A stretch of DNA of 64,000 bases. Origin: Rhodococcus sp. X156. Lineage in GTDB: Bacteria > Actinomycetota > Actinomycetes > Mycobacteriales > Mycobacteriaceae. The DNA lies in assembly GCF_004006015.1 (NCBI RefSeq), contig NZ_CP034766.1, positions 1,459,001-1,523,000 on the forward strand, written 5' to 3'. The translations under genes were made by a program, and so were the position numbers. The notes beneath the pieces are model-generated. The model was given only the letters and a program-made list of their open reading frames with translations. It had not been told where the DNA came from and did not search any database. The number at the start of each line of letters is the position of its first letter. Position 1 is the first letter of the stretch. Shown piece after piece: positions 10,092 through 18,874 of the stretch.

Positions 10092-10097
10092 TAGCCT
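10092..10097 (+). promoter_or_regulatory. candidate -10 element of the first lepB
   Basis: TAGCCT lies exactly 6 nt before the GTG at 10104, consistent with a leaderless transcript. The same CTAGCCTT box and spacing occur before the second lepB. Confidence 0.45.
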
Positions 10098-10103
10098 TCC
10101 TCC

Positions 10104-10925
10104 GTGCCCGGGGTCTACAGCGACAACAGCTTCTTTGCCGCGTCGCCCGAGAACACCGAGCCTGCCCCGCAGGAGACGGTCTCGGAGCGCCGGCGCAGAC
10201 GACCGAGGTTGACCCGCACACCGGGTCGGCCTCGGTCGTTTCTGCGTGAGCTGCCCGTGCTGCTGGTGGTGGCGCTGCTGATCAGCCTCACCGTGCAGCA
10301 CTTCGTGGCCAGGGTCTACGTGATCCCGTCGGCGTCGATGGAGCCCACGCTGCACGGCTGCCCGGGGTGCTCCAACGACCGCGTGGTGGTGGACAAGCTC
10401 ACCTACCGCTTCAGCGAGATCACCTCCGGCGAGGTGGTGGTCTTCACCGGCCCGCCCAGCTGGACCAACGACTTCCAGACCACGCGCTCGGACAACGGCG
10501 TGCTGCGCCTGCTGCAGGAGGCCGGGTCCTTGGTGGGTCTGGCGCCACCGGACGAGCGCGACTTCGTCAAGCGGGTGATCGCCACCGGCGGGCAGACCGT
10601 GCACTGCTGCGACGACCTGGGGCACGTGGTGGTGGACAACCAGCCGCTGGCCGAGCCGTACGTGGTCAACGACTTCCCGTTTCCCACCGGGGAGGCCAGC
10701 TGCAGCACCCCGCTGCGCTCGGGACGCTGCTTCGACCCGGTGACCGTGCCGGAGGGCAGCCTGTGGGTGATGGGGGACAACCGCAGCAGCTCGGCCGACT
10801 CCCGGGTGCACGGACCCATCTCGGTGGCCGACGTGGTGGGCCGTGCGCGGCTGGTGGTGCTGCCGGTGGGGCGCTGGCAGGTGATCGACGCGCACGAGCC
10901 CCGGGCCGCGGACGCACCGCGCTGA
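10104..10925 (+). CDS. lepB: signal peptidase I, first of two tandem copies
   Basis: Membrane-bound serine protease that cleaves signal peptides from secreted proteins. The 273 residues show a basic cytoplasmic N-terminus, one membrane segment (about residues 51-66), the catalytic Ser78 in PSASMEPTL and general-base Lys156 in [11 protein letters not shown], then the GDNRSSSADSR motif. The active site is complete. Conserved Cys pairs (CPGC, HCC) are also present in the next gene. It is a paralogue of the gene 58 nt downstream and probably arose by tandem duplication. Confidence 0.95.
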   Translation: MPGVYSDNSFFAASPENTEPAPQETVSERRRRRPRLTRTPGRPRSFLRELPVLLVVALLISLTVQHFVARVYVIPSASMEPTLHGCPGCSNDRVVVDKLTYRFSEITSGEVVVFTGPPSWTNDFQTTRSDNGVLRLLQEAGSLVGLAPPDERDFVKRVIATGGQTVHCCDDLGHVVVDNQPLAEPYVVNDFPFPTGEASCSTPLRSGRCFDPVTVPEGSLWVMGDNRSSSADSRVHGPISVADVVGRARLVVLPVGRWQVIDAHEPRAADAPR

Positions 10926-10971
10926 CACCGATCGGCTCCCGCCGTCCGTGAGCGGGCGGCGTGGCGTGCTC

Positions 10972-10977
10972 TAGCCT
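10972..10977 (+). promoter_or_regulatory. candidate -10 element of the second lepB
   Basis: TAGCCT sits 6 nt before the GTG at 10984, as at the first copy. The duplication apparently included the promoter. Confidence 0.45.
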
Positions 10978-10983
10978 TGACCC

Positions 10984-11982
10984 GTGTCTGACGACGAGCA
11001 CGATGCACCCACCGCGGAGAGCTCTCGGCCGTGGCGGCGCCGCCGGCAGACCGGCCAGCACGACGGTGGCCAGGGCGGCGACCAGCAGACCAAGCAGAAG
11101 CCGAAGCGCTCCTTCTGGCGGGAGCTGCCCATCCTCATCGTGGTGGCGCTGGCGCTGAGCTTCGTCATCCAGAACTTCGTGGCCAGGGTGTACGTGATCC
11201 CGTCGCAGTCGATGGAGCCCACCCTGCACGGCTGCGTGGACTGCACCAACGACCGCGTGCTGGTGGACAAGATCACCTACCGCTTCCACGAGCCGCGCCA
11301 GGGCGACGTGATCGTCTTCCGTGGTCCGGAGTCCTGGGACAACGACTTCACCAGCAACCGCTCCAGCAACGTCGTCGTGCGCGGGCTGCAGCAGTTCGGC
11401 TCGCTGGTGGGCCTGGCGCCGCCGGACGAGCGCGACTTCATCAAGCGGGTGATCGCCACCGGTGGGCAGACGGTGGAGTGCTGCGACGCCGAGGGCCGGG
11501 TGCTGGTGGACGGCAAGCCGCTGACCGAGCCCTACGTGGTCAACGACTTCGAGTTCGTCCCCGGGGTCCTCGACTGCACCACCCCGGTGCAGTCGGCGCG
11601 GTGCTTCGAGCCGGTCACCGTGCCCGAGGGCAACCTCTGGGTGATGGGGGACAACCGCAGCGACTCGGCCGACTCCCGCTACCACGTGGCCGACGACGCC
11701 CGCGGCACCGTGCCGGTGGACAACGTGCTGGGCAAGGCCTGGCTGATCGTCTCGCCCCTGTCCCGGTGGCAGGTGATCGACTCGCCCACCATCACCTCCA
11801 CGGCCCAGGCGAGCGCCATGGCCCAGGCCAGCGTCACGGCCCCGCAGCCGGCGGACGACCAGGACACCGGCCCGCTGGGCGCGCTCGGGGTGGGCGCGCT
11901 GGCAGTGCTGCCGGTGGCCGGGCTTCGCCTGGGTGCCGCCCGCCGGGACTCCGAACGACAGGGTTCTGCACGACAGCGGTGA
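10984..11982 (+). CDS. lepB: signal peptidase I, second tandem copy
   Basis: Second signal peptidase I, 332 residues, with Ser76 in PSQSMEPTL, Lys154 in [11 protein letters not shown] and [11 protein letters not shown]. It shares long identical blocks with the upstream copy, for example [14 protein letters not shown] and VTVPEG. It differs by a hydrophilic Gln/Lys-rich N-terminus and an extra C-terminal stretch with a hydrophobic segment ([17 protein letters not shown]) that could be a second membrane anchor. Its position before rnhB matches the single lepB of Mycobacterium tuberculosis, so this is probably the ancestral copy. Confidence 0.95.
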   Translation: MSDDEHDAPTAESSRPWRRRRQTGQHDGGQGGDQQTKQKPKRSFWRELPILIVVALALSFVIQNFVARVYVIPSQSMEPTLHGCVDCTNDRVLVDKITYRFHEPRQGDVIVFRGPESWDNDFTSNRSSNVVVRGLQQFGSLVGLAPPDERDFIKRVIATGGQTVECCDAEGRVLVDGKPLTEPYVVNDFEFVPGVLDCTTPVQSARCFEPVTVPEGNLWVMGDNRSDSADSRYHVADDARGTVPVDNVLGKAWLIVSPLSRWQVIDSPTITSTAQASAMAQASVTAPQPADDQDTGPLGALGVGALAVLPVAGLRLGAARRDSERQGSARQR

Positions 11983-11989
11983 GCACTCA

Positions 11990-12700
11990 GTGGTGAAGGC
12001 ACAGAAGTGGCCCCCGCGGGCCCTGGTCCGGCCGTCGCAGGGCCTGCGCACGCTGGAGGCGGCCCTGCAGCGCGTCGGGCTGGAGCATGTGGCCGGGGTG
12101 GACGAGGCCGGCCGGGGGGCCTGTGCGGGTCCGCTGGTGGTGGCCGCCTGCGTGCTGCCGCCGGGTCCGCAGCCCCGTCTGGACGGACTCACCGACTCCA
12201 AGAAGCTCAGCGAGGCCACCCGCGAGCGGCTCTTCCCGGTGATCCAGCGGCTGGCGGTGGCCAGCAGCGTGGTGGTGATCCCGGCCGAGGAGATCGACGC
12301 CAAGGGCGTGCACGTGATGAACATCGAGGGCATGCGTCGAGCCGTGTGCGCGCTGTCCGTGCCGCCGGACTACGTGCTGCTGGACGGGTTCCGGGTGCCG
12401 GGGCTGCCCGCCCCCTCGCTGCCGGTGATCGGAGGGGACGCCACGGCGCTGTGCATCGCCGCGGCCAGCGTGCTGGCCAAGGTCACCCGGGACCGGATCA
12501 TGGTGCAGATGGACGCCGAGCTGCCTGGCTACGACTTCGCGGCGCACAAGGGGTACTCCACCCCGGCACACGCGCGGGCCATGCGGGCACTGGGTCCGTG
12601 TGTGCAGCACCGGATGTCGTATGCGAATGTGTCTGCAGCCCGCGCGGGGACGGCCACGCTGGTCGCCGCGGGGAGTCTGGCGATCGAATGTGCGCCATGA
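11990..12700 (+). CDS. rnhB: ribonuclease HII
   Basis: Removes ribonucleotides from DNA:RNA hybrids and misincorporated rNMPs. The 236 residues contain the catalytic [12 protein letters not shown] motif, DSKKL, and the Asp in [13 protein letters not shown], with [14 protein letters not shown] near the end. Two adjacent GTG codons (11990 and 11993) are possible starts; either gives [20 protein letters not shown], which aligns with mycobacterial RnhB. It begins 7 nt after the lepB stop. Confidence 0.95.
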   Translation: MVKAQKWPPRALVRPSQGLRTLEAALQRVGLEHVAGVDEAGRGACAGPLVVAACVLPPGPQPRLDGLTDSKKLSEATRERLFPVIQRLAVASSVVVIPAEEIDAKGVHVMNIEGMRRAVCALSVPPDYVLLDGFRVPGLPAPSLPVIGGDATALCIAAASVLAKVTRDRIMVQMDAELPGYDFAAHKGYSTPAHARAMRALGPCVQHRMSYANVSAARAGTATLVAAGSLAIECAP

Positions 12701-12755
12701 TGGGGACGAAGGCTGAAGCGGCCATCCGGTACCAACGAGCAGGAGCGTCACAGCA

Positions 12756-13079
12756 ATGAGTGCGGAAGATCTCGAGAAGTACGAGACCGAGATGGAGCTG
12801 TCGCTCTACCGCGAGTACCGGGACATCGTGGCGCAGTTCACCTACGTGGTGGAGACCGAGCGACGCTTCTACCTGGCGAACTCGGTGGAGGTGCACCCGC
12901 GCAACTCCGAGGGCGAGGTCTACTTCGAGCTGCGGATGGCCGACGCCTGGGTGTGGGACATGTACCGGCCGGCCCGCTTCCTCAAGAGCGTGCGGGTGAT
13001 CACCTTCAAGGACGTCAACGTGGAAGAGCTGGACAAGCCGGACCTGCGGCTGCCCGAGGACGGTCCGTTCGGCGGCTAG
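12756..13079 (+). CDS. DUF2469 family protein
   Basis: Highly conserved actinobacterial protein of 107 residues (homologue of Rv2901c) with unknown function. It starts MSAEDLEKYETEMELSLYRE and contains VVETERRFYLANSVEV. It is acidic and cytoplasmic by appearance. It nearly always follows rnhB in this phylum, which hints at a link with DNA/RNA metabolism, but this is inference only. It marks the left border of the accessory block. Confidence 0.93.
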   Translation: MSAEDLEKYETEMELSLYREYRDIVAQFTYVVETERRFYLANSVEVHPRNSEGEVYFELRMADAWVWDMYRPARFLKSVRVITFKDVNVEELDKPDLRLPEDGPFGG

Positions 13080-13090
13080 TGCCACGCCGC

Positions 13091-14794
13091 TCAGGCGGTG
13101 TGCACCGTGGGGTGGACGGTGAAGTGCTTGCTCGCGGCCTCCTTGCCCCTGCTCGGCTCCTGTCCCGCCCGGGGGCGCAGCGCCAGCGCCACCGCGCCGA
13201 GGAGGCCGAGCGCGAGGAAACCCGCCCCGCCGTAGAGGGCGTAGGCGGAGGCGTCGGCAAAGCCCTCGGACAGCGCGGTGACCACCTCCGGGCCGCGCGG
13301 GCCCAGCTCGCCGGTGGTGCCCTGCTCGCGCAGGGCGCTGATCGCCCCGCCGGCGGAGCTGCGGGCGGCGTCGGCCAGGTCCTGTGCCGCGGGCGCCGCC
13401 ACGCCCTGCTCCTCCAGGCGGGAGGCGCCGGCGCTGGCCACCCCCACCGAGAGGATGGTGCCGGCCACCGCGGTGCCGATGGCGCCACCGAGCTGGCGCA
13501 CGGTGCTCTGGGTGGCCGAGCCCTGGCCGGACTCCGCGGCGGGGACCTGCGACAGCGTGAGCCCGGTCAGCTGGGCGGTGGTCAGACCCAGCCCGAAGCC
13601 GTAGACGAGCAGCGTAACGGTCACCTGCCAGGTGGGCACCGTCGCGGAGAGCACCAGGGCCACCGCCACGATGCCGACGATCTCCACCACCAGCCCGATC
13701 ACCACCGTCCAGGCGACGCCGATCAGCGAGACCAGGCGCCGGGACAGCCCAGCGGCGAGGAAGGTGCCCACGGCCATGATGGCCAGCACGTAGCCGGCCC
13801 CCAGGGTGGACAGGCGCAGCACGTTCACCAGGTACAGCGGCAGCACGAACAGGGCGCCCAGCTCGCCGACGGACATCATGGTGGCGGTGAGGGTGCCGCC
13901 GCTGAAGGTGGGCAGCCGGAACAGGCTCAGGTCGAGGATCACCGACTTACCCCGCCGGCCGAGGAGGGCTTCCCAGCCGACGAACGCGGCCAGCGCCACC
14001 ACCCCGACCAGCCCGCACACCGGCACCGCGGACAGCGCCGCCGTGGCCGGCCAGGTGAGGCCCAGCAGCCGCAGCTCGGCCGTCGGCGTCCACCAGCCCA
14101 GCTTGGGGCCCTGGATGATGGCGAAGATGACGGTGGAGAAGCCGATGATGCTGAGCACCAGCCCCCCGTAGTCCAGCCCCCGGCCCCGAGCGGGATCGCG
14201 TGACTCCGGCACCACCCACCAGGTGCCGAGGAGCACCAGCGCCCCGATGGGCAGGTTCACCAGGAAGATCCACGGCCAGGTGAACTGGGTGGTGATCCAG
14301 CCGCCGAGCAGCGGGCCGACGGCGGCCATCCCGGAGATCACCGCGCCCCACACGGCGAAGGCGATGACGCGGTCGCGGCCGCGGAAGGTGGCGTTGACCA
14401 CCGAGAGGGTGGACGGCAGGACCAGCGCCCCGCCGATTCCCTGCACCAGGCGTGCCCACAGCAGCCAGCTGCCGCCGTCCGCGGCGGAGGCCAGGGCGCT
14501 GCCCGCCATGAAGACCAGCACGCCGAGGGCGAAGAACAGCCGCCGGCCGAACATGTCGCCCAGGCGCCCGGTGGTGAGCAGCAGGGAGGCGAACACCAAG
14601 GTGTAGAGGCTGTTGACCCACTGGGCGAGGTCCAGGCTGAGGTTCAGGTCAGCGATGAGCACCGGCAGCGCGGTGTTCACGATCGTCGCGTCCAGGATGA
14701 TCATCGACAGCCCGACGGCGAGCACCGCCAGCGCCACCCACCGACTGCGTCCTTGACCGTTGGTGGGGCGGGGGAGCCAGTTCTGTGCGGGCAT
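13091..14794 (-). CDS. DHA2 family MFS drug exporter
   Basis: Proton-coupled major facilitator exporter of 567 residues with about 14 membrane helices. The first helix carries LDATIVNTALPVL, typical of the DHA2 (14-TMS) group; the loop 2-3 motif is GRLGDMFGRR. A soluble insert of about 50 residues between late helices and a basic tail are visible. Relatives export dyes, antiseptics or antibiotics; the substrate here is unknown. It converges on DUF2469 with an 11-nt gap, and no regulator gene is adjacent. Confidence 0.9.
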   Translation of the reverse strand: MPAQNWLPRPTNGQGRSRWVALAVLAVGLSMIILDATIVNTALPVLIADLNLSLDLAQWVNSLYTLVFASLLLTTGRLGDMFGRRLFFALGVLVFMAGSALASAADGGSWLLWARLVQGIGGALVLPSTLSVVNATFRGRDRVIAFAVWGAVISGMAAVGPLLGGWITTQFTWPWIFLVNLPIGALVLLGTWWVVPESRDPARGRGLDYGGLVLSIIGFSTVIFAIIQGPKLGWWTPTAELRLLGLTWPATAALSAVPVCGLVGVVALAAFVGWEALLGRRGKSVILDLSLFRLPTFSGGTLTATMMSVGELGALFVLPLYLVNVLRLSTLGAGYVLAIMAVGTFLAAGLSRRLVSLIGVAWTVVIGLVVEIVGIVAVALVLSATVPTWQVTVTLLVYGFGLGLTTAQLTGLTLSQVPAAESGQGSATQSTVRQLGGAIGTAVAGTILSVGVASAGASRLEEQGVAAPAAQDLADAARSSAGGAISALREQGTTGELGPRGPEVVTALSEGFADASAYALYGGAGFLALGLLGAVALALRPRAGQEPSRGKEAASKHFTVHPTVHTA

Positions 14795-14928
14795 GAGCCA
14801 CCTCCGACATGGGCGGGGTGACGCTCTGACGACCGGCTCCCGCTGCTGTGCGTGACCATCGGTCCCGGTCGTCTGGTGCCCGCCCGGGCCGCCACCTCAT
14901 CCAGTATGCGGCTGCGTGGGCCGGGCGC

Positions 14929-15329
14929 TCAGTCGTCCAGCTGGGCGGCCAGGGTGCGGGGCGCGACGGTGCGATAGGCGTCGCGCACGATCGCGTCCAG
15001 CTCGGGGGACTGCACCTCGGTGAGGTGCACGCCCAACCAGCCGCGGTGGCCGACGTAGGCGGGCGGAAGAAGCGGGCGGGCTCGGTCTCCACCATCTCCT
15101 CCTGCACCCCGGGCGGGGCCGCGCACCAGATGGCCAGCCGCCCGTCGCCGTGGTGGTTGTCCAGGAACATGACGAAGGTCTTCTTGCCCCGGACGAAGAA
15201 CGCCGGGCTGCTGTGGCTGAGCCGCTCCGAGACCTCCGGCAGCCCCAGGCACGCGGCGCGCACCGCGGTCAGGGCGTTGTCGACCTCGGTGCTGCTGTGC
15301 GGCGGGGTGCGCGGGCTCGGTTGGTCCAT
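14929..15329 (-). pseudogene. MmcQ/YjbR family protein, frameshifted
   Basis: The ATG at 15329 opens a MmcQ/YjbR-like (CyaY-fold) protein: LPEVSERLSHSSPAFFVRGKK, then DGRLAIWCAAPPGVQEEMV and ARFFRPP. At about 15055-15066 the homologous reading passes to another frame (AYVGHRGWLGVHL, then ending TLAAQLDD at 14929). One missing C in the run coding RPPAYVG explains the shift; restoring it gives a normal protein of 133 residues. It could be a real pseudogene or a sequencing error at a GC-rich run. The family is of unknown function, possibly DNA-binding. Confidence 0.75.
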
Positions 15330-15434
15330 AGCGCATTGTCGGTCCGCCCGGGGCGGCCCGTCCAGGGCTCGCACAGCCCCTGAGCAGCGGCGGGGGACGG
15401 GGTTACCGTGGACAAACGAGCGAGGGGGGCGGCC

Positions 15435-16583
15435 ATGGTCATGGCATCGAGGCCGGGGGTGCAGGTCGCGAGCACCCCGATCGCGGCGATCGACACCGTC
15501 GGGCTGGGCGGGGCCTTCCTCTCGGCCCTCGCCCGCACCGCCTTCCGGCGGCCGTGGAGCGGACCGGAGGGCCCGGTGCGCAACGTCGCGGTGGCCACCA
15601 CCCGGGAGCTGGTCCGCTCGCTGATGGGGTACATGACCTCGTTGCCGATCGACGAGTTCCGTGCGCTGGAGAAGGTGCTGGACGACCTGAGCCAGGTCGC
15701 GCTGCCGCCGTTCGTGGCGGTGCAGGGGGTGCACGCCGAGCACAGCAGCGTGGCGGGGGTGCCGGGCATGTGGTTCCGCAGCACGCAGTCCGACCCCAGG
15801 GGCACGCTCCTCTACCTGCACGGCGGCGGCTACATCGGCACCTCACCCACCATGTACTCGGTGTTCATGGCGCACCTGGCGCGGGTCACCCGGTGCCAGG
15901 TCTTTGCGCCGGACTACCGGCTGGCCCCGGAGTTTCCCTACCCGGCGGCCACTGACGACGTCCTCGCCGTCATGCGGGCGCTGCTGAAGGCCGGGGTGCC
16001 CGACGACCGGCTGTTCGTGGCCGGCGACTCCGGCGGTGGTGGGCTGGCGGGCAGCGTGCTCAACGCGTGCGTGCTGAGCGGGGTGCGGCTGCCGGACGCG
16101 GTGGTGCTGTTCTCCCCGGAGGTCAGCCTGAGGCTGGGCAAGCCGTCGGTGCGGGAGAACGCCGCCCTGGACGTGCTGCCGTGGAACGTGCCCACCAATC
16201 CGTACCTGCACGGGCACAGCGCCGAGGACCCCGCGGTGGACCTGCTGGTGCAGGACCTGTCGCTGTGGCCGCCCACGTTCGTCTCCTACGGCGGTGACGA
16301 GGTGTTCCGCGACCCCATCCGCGACTTCGTGGAGCGGCTGCGCGCTGCCGGGGTGCCCTACCAGGCGCACGAGGTGGAGCACATGTTCCACGTGTTCCCG
16401 TTCCTGCTGCCCTGGGCCTACGAGAGCCGCGAGGTGTACCGACAGGTGGGGGACTTCCTCGCGATGGTGTCCCAGACCGCGCCGCACCGGACCGCCGAGC
16501 CGCTGGTGAACACCCCGCCCGTGGCGGCCACCACCAAGCCGGCCCGACGACGCCGCGCGGGGTCGGCCAGCCCGACGGCCTGA
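15435..16583 (+). CDS. HSL-family alpha/beta hydrolase (esterase), first of a tandem pair
   Basis: Carboxylesterase/lipase of the hormone-sensitive lipase family, 382 residues. The oxyanion-hole motif HGGGYIGTS is at about residues 135-143, the nucleophile elbow is GDSGGGGLAG, and likely Asp and His are in YGGDEVFRD and EHMFHVFPF. The N-terminal 100 residues (MGYMTSLPIDEFRALE) are conserved in the paralogue downstream and may form a lid. The start is the ATG matching the paralogue start, preceded by GAGGGGGGCGG. The C-terminus is a basic Pro/Ala-rich tail absent from the paralogue. Confidence 0.87.
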   Translation: MVMASRPGVQVASTPIAAIDTVGLGGAFLSALARTAFRRPWSGPEGPVRNVAVATTRELVRSLMGYMTSLPIDEFRALEKVLDDLSQVALPPFVAVQGVHAEHSSVAGVPGMWFRSTQSDPRGTLLYLHGGGYIGTSPTMYSVFMAHLARVTRCQVFAPDYRLAPEFPYPAATDDVLAVMRALLKAGVPDDRLFVAGDSGGGGLAGSVLNACVLSGVRLPDAVVLFSPEVSLRLGKPSVRENAALDVLPWNVPTNPYLHGHSAEDPAVDLLVQDLSLWPPTFVSYGGDEVFRDPIRDFVERLRAAGVPYQAHEVEHMFHVFPFLLPWAYESREVYRQVGDFLAMVSQTAPHRTAEPLVNTPPVAATTKPARRRRAGSASPTA

Positions 16584-16774
16584 TCCCGTCCCGGCCGTGC
16601 CGCACCCGTAGGTGCTGGTCAGGACGCTGCCGTCCGGTGACCCTGTGCACCCCCTCGTGACAGCAGCCGGGTGGCGAGGTGCATCCTGGAGCCACTGGTC
16701 GTTGTCTGCGGCAACTGTCTGCCCGGCATCAGCGCGAGGTGAGTTGCCGGGTCGAGCCGAGGGAGCAGCGCAGC

Positions 16775-17860
16775 ATGGTGATGGGAGCACGGGTCGGCGT
16801 GGCGGTGGCGAGTGCGCCCATCGCCGTGGTGGACGTCGTCGGGCTGGGCGGCACCTTCGCCGCGGCGCTGGCGCGGACCGCGCTGCGCGCCCCGTGGCGG
16901 GGCAACGCCTCGGTGGTGCGCAACGTCGCGGTGTCCACCACGCGGGAGTGCGTGCGCTCGCTGATCGGCTACATGACCTCCCTGCCCATCGACGAGTTCC
17001 GCGCCCTGGAGCGCGTGCTGGACGGGGTCAGCGGGGTCGCGCTGCCGCCGTTCGTGCGGGCCCAGGGAGTGCGCATGGAGGCCGTCGCCGTCGCCGACGT
17101 GCCCGGGCTGTGGTTCCGCGCCCCGGACACCGAGCCGGTCGGGACCATCGTCTACCTGCACGGTGGGGGCTACATCGGCACCTCGCCCACCATGTACGCG
17201 GTGTTCATGGCCTACCTGGCCCGCACCAGCCGTTGCGACGTCTTCGTGCCCGACTACCGCCTCGCGCCGGAGTATCCCTACCCCGCGGCCACCGAGGACG
17301 TCGTCGCGGTGATCGGCGAGCTGCTGGCGGAGGGTGAGGTCTCCTCGGACCGGCTGTTCCTCGCCGGCGACTCCGGCGGCGGGGGACTGGCCGGCAGCGT
17401 GCTCAACGACCTGGTGCTGGACGAGCTGCCGCTGCCGGCCGGGGTGGTGCTGTTCTCGCCCGAGGTCAGCATGGTGCTCAACGAGCCCTCGGTGCAGGAG
17501 AACGCCGCCCTGGACGTGCTGCCCTGGAACGTGCCCACCAACCCCTACCTGCACGGGCACAACCCGGAGGACCCGTCGGTGTCGCTGCTGCACCAGGACC
17601 TGTCGCTGTGGCCGCCGACGTTCGTCTCCTACGGCAGTGACGAGATCTTCCGGGACGCCATCCGCAGCTTCGTGCAGCGGCTGGCCGAGCACGGCGTGCC
17701 GCACGAGGCGCACGAGGTGGCGGAGATGTTCCACGTCTTCCCGTTCCTGCTGCCCTGGGCGCAGGAGAGCCGCACGGTGTACCGGCAGGTGGGCAAGTTC
17801 ATCGCGGGCGTGATGGCCGAGGAAGCGATCCACCCCGGGGTCGGCGCAGCCGTCAGCTAG
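16775..17860 (+). CDS. HSL-family alpha/beta hydrolase (esterase), second of a tandem pair
   Basis: Paralogue of the preceding gene, 361 residues, with the same HGGGYIGTSPTMY, GDSGGGGLAGSVLN and EMFHVFPFLLPWA motifs, so the catalytic triad seems intact. Both begin with a related sequence (MVM..., then a hydrophobic stretch). The ATG follows GAGGGAGCAGCGCAGC. The gap to the first copy is 191 nt, so separate promoters are possible. The stop codon shares CTAG with the convergent GyrI-like gene. The substrate is unknown; Lip-type esterases in this order act on short-chain esters. Confidence 0.87.
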   Translation: MVMGARVGVAVASAPIAVVDVVGLGGTFAAALARTALRAPWRGNASVVRNVAVSTTRECVRSLIGYMTSLPIDEFRALERVLDGVSGVALPPFVRAQGVRMEAVAVADVPGLWFRAPDTEPVGTIVYLHGGGYIGTSPTMYAVFMAYLARTSRCDVFVPDYRLAPEYPYPAATEDVVAVIGELLAEGEVSSDRLFLAGDSGGGGLAGSVLNDLVLDELPLPAGVVLFSPEVSMVLNEPSVQENAALDVLPWNVPTNPYLHGHNPEDPSVSLLHQDLSLWPPTFVSYGSDEIFRDAIRSFVQRLAEHGVPHEAHEVAEMFHVFPFLLPWAQESRTVYRQVGKFIAGVMAEEAIHPGVGAAVS

Positions 17861-18474
17861 CCCGCGGCGACCACGGGCTGGCGCAGGATCGTCCGCAGGC
17901 GTGCGGGCTCGGTCTTGCGCGGGTCGGACAGGTAGATCTCGTGGTGGCGCCCGGAGGGGCGCAGCCCCTGCGCGGGCAGGAACTCCTGGTGCAGGCGCTG
18001 CAGCGTGGGTCCTTCGCTGTCGTAGGAGCCCACGTGCAGGATCTGCGCGCTGCGGCCCTCGGGGTAGGGCTCGAAACGGGCCAGCTCGAGCGCCGGCAGG
18101 TCCTTCTCGGCCGCGGCGCGCGTGGCCTCGGCAACCAGGTCAGCGGTGATCCACTCCGGCTGGGCGATCATCACCGTCCAGTCCCAGGCGTCCTTGTCCC
18201 GCCGGGTGAACGCCGTCAGGTCCTCGGCGGACCAGAGGGCCTCCAGCGGAGCGACGGTGTGCACCTTCTCCAGCTGCCGCCTGGCCTCGGCGCGCACCGC
18301 GTAGGACAGGGGGTAGAGCGTCTGGACGGCGTCGCGGTAGGCGGCCGCCGTGTTGGGGTCGCCGTGGCCGTCGATCATGAGGAACGACAGCGTGGGCACG
18401 TCGACCACGCTGAAGCCGTCGGCCTTGGGCGCGTAGAGGCTGCGCAGCTCCTTCTTCACGTCGAAGCTCACCAC
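17857..18474 (-). CDS. GyrI-like domain protein
   Basis: A 205-residue protein of the GyrI-like small-molecule-binding superfamily, stand-alone and without the AraC-type DNA-binding domain found in many relatives. It begins SFDVKKELRSLYAPK and contains FLMIDGHGDPNTA. Two consecutive GTG codons (18474, 18471) can start it; GGAGAGG lies about 8 nt upstream. Family members bind or hydrolyse xenobiotics, but the role here is unknown. Its stop overlaps that of the convergent esterase at CTAG 17857-17860. Confidence 0.82.
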   Translation of the reverse strand: MVSFDVKKELRSLYAPKADGFSVVDVPTLSFLMIDGHGDPNTAAAYRDAVQTLYPLSYAVRAEARRQLEKVHTVAPLEALWSAEDLTAFTRRDKDAWDWTVMIAQPEWITADLVAEATRAAAEKDLPALELARFEPYPEGRSAQILHVGSYDSEGPTLQRLHQEFLPAQGLRPSGRHHEIYLSDPRKTEPARLRTILRQPVVAAG

Positions 18475-18660
18475 GTGGTCACCTCTCCACGGTCCGGTCG
18501 GGTGCGGGCCTGACCTCCAGCATCTCGCGGTTGTGGCCCTTCTCGCCCCTTCGCCCACTGTCAGGGCCGAAACAGGTTGGCCGCGTGTGGGATACGCTTA
18601 GGGCCGAGATGGTGAACAGCGTGCTGTACTCCTGATCGTGGCGGCGGACCTGCACCGGCG

Positions 18661-18740
18661 CCAGCGCGAAACGGCAAACCCGACGGAAGTCGGGGACGCA
18701 AAGCCACGGGGCCCGCAGGGGTCAGCCGGGCTACCGAACG
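18661..18740 (+). promoter_or_regulatory. cyclic-di-GMP-I (GEMM-I) riboswitch
   Basis: The conserved core is present in order: ACGGCAAACC, a hairpin CCGAC-GGAA-GTCGG closed by a GNRA-type tetraloop, the near-invariant GGGACGCAAAGCCACGGGG, a second variable arm, then GTCAGCCGGGCTACCGA. These match the GEMM-I consensus recalled from Vc2 and actinobacterial examples. It lies 135-215 nt before the GGDEF-EAL start. The surrounding 18475-18874 has no other gene; a promoter is expected near 18570-18600. Whether ligand turns expression on or off cannot be told. Confidence 0.87.
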
Positions 18741-18874
18741 ACCTGCTCGTCCTTCAGCACGTGCCGGCGTCTGCTGCGCCGCGACCCGTGGTGCAGTGCG
18801 AGGGCCACCACCACCAACACTGGGCACCTCATGACGACACTCGGACGACCCGCCATCTCGGCGATGAGGCCGCG

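Noticed and set aside
18661-18740. A c-di-AMP (ydaO) riboswitch
   Set aside because: The GGGACGCAAAGCC core and GNRA-capped hairpin are specific to GEMM-I, and the downstream genes handle c-di-GMP.
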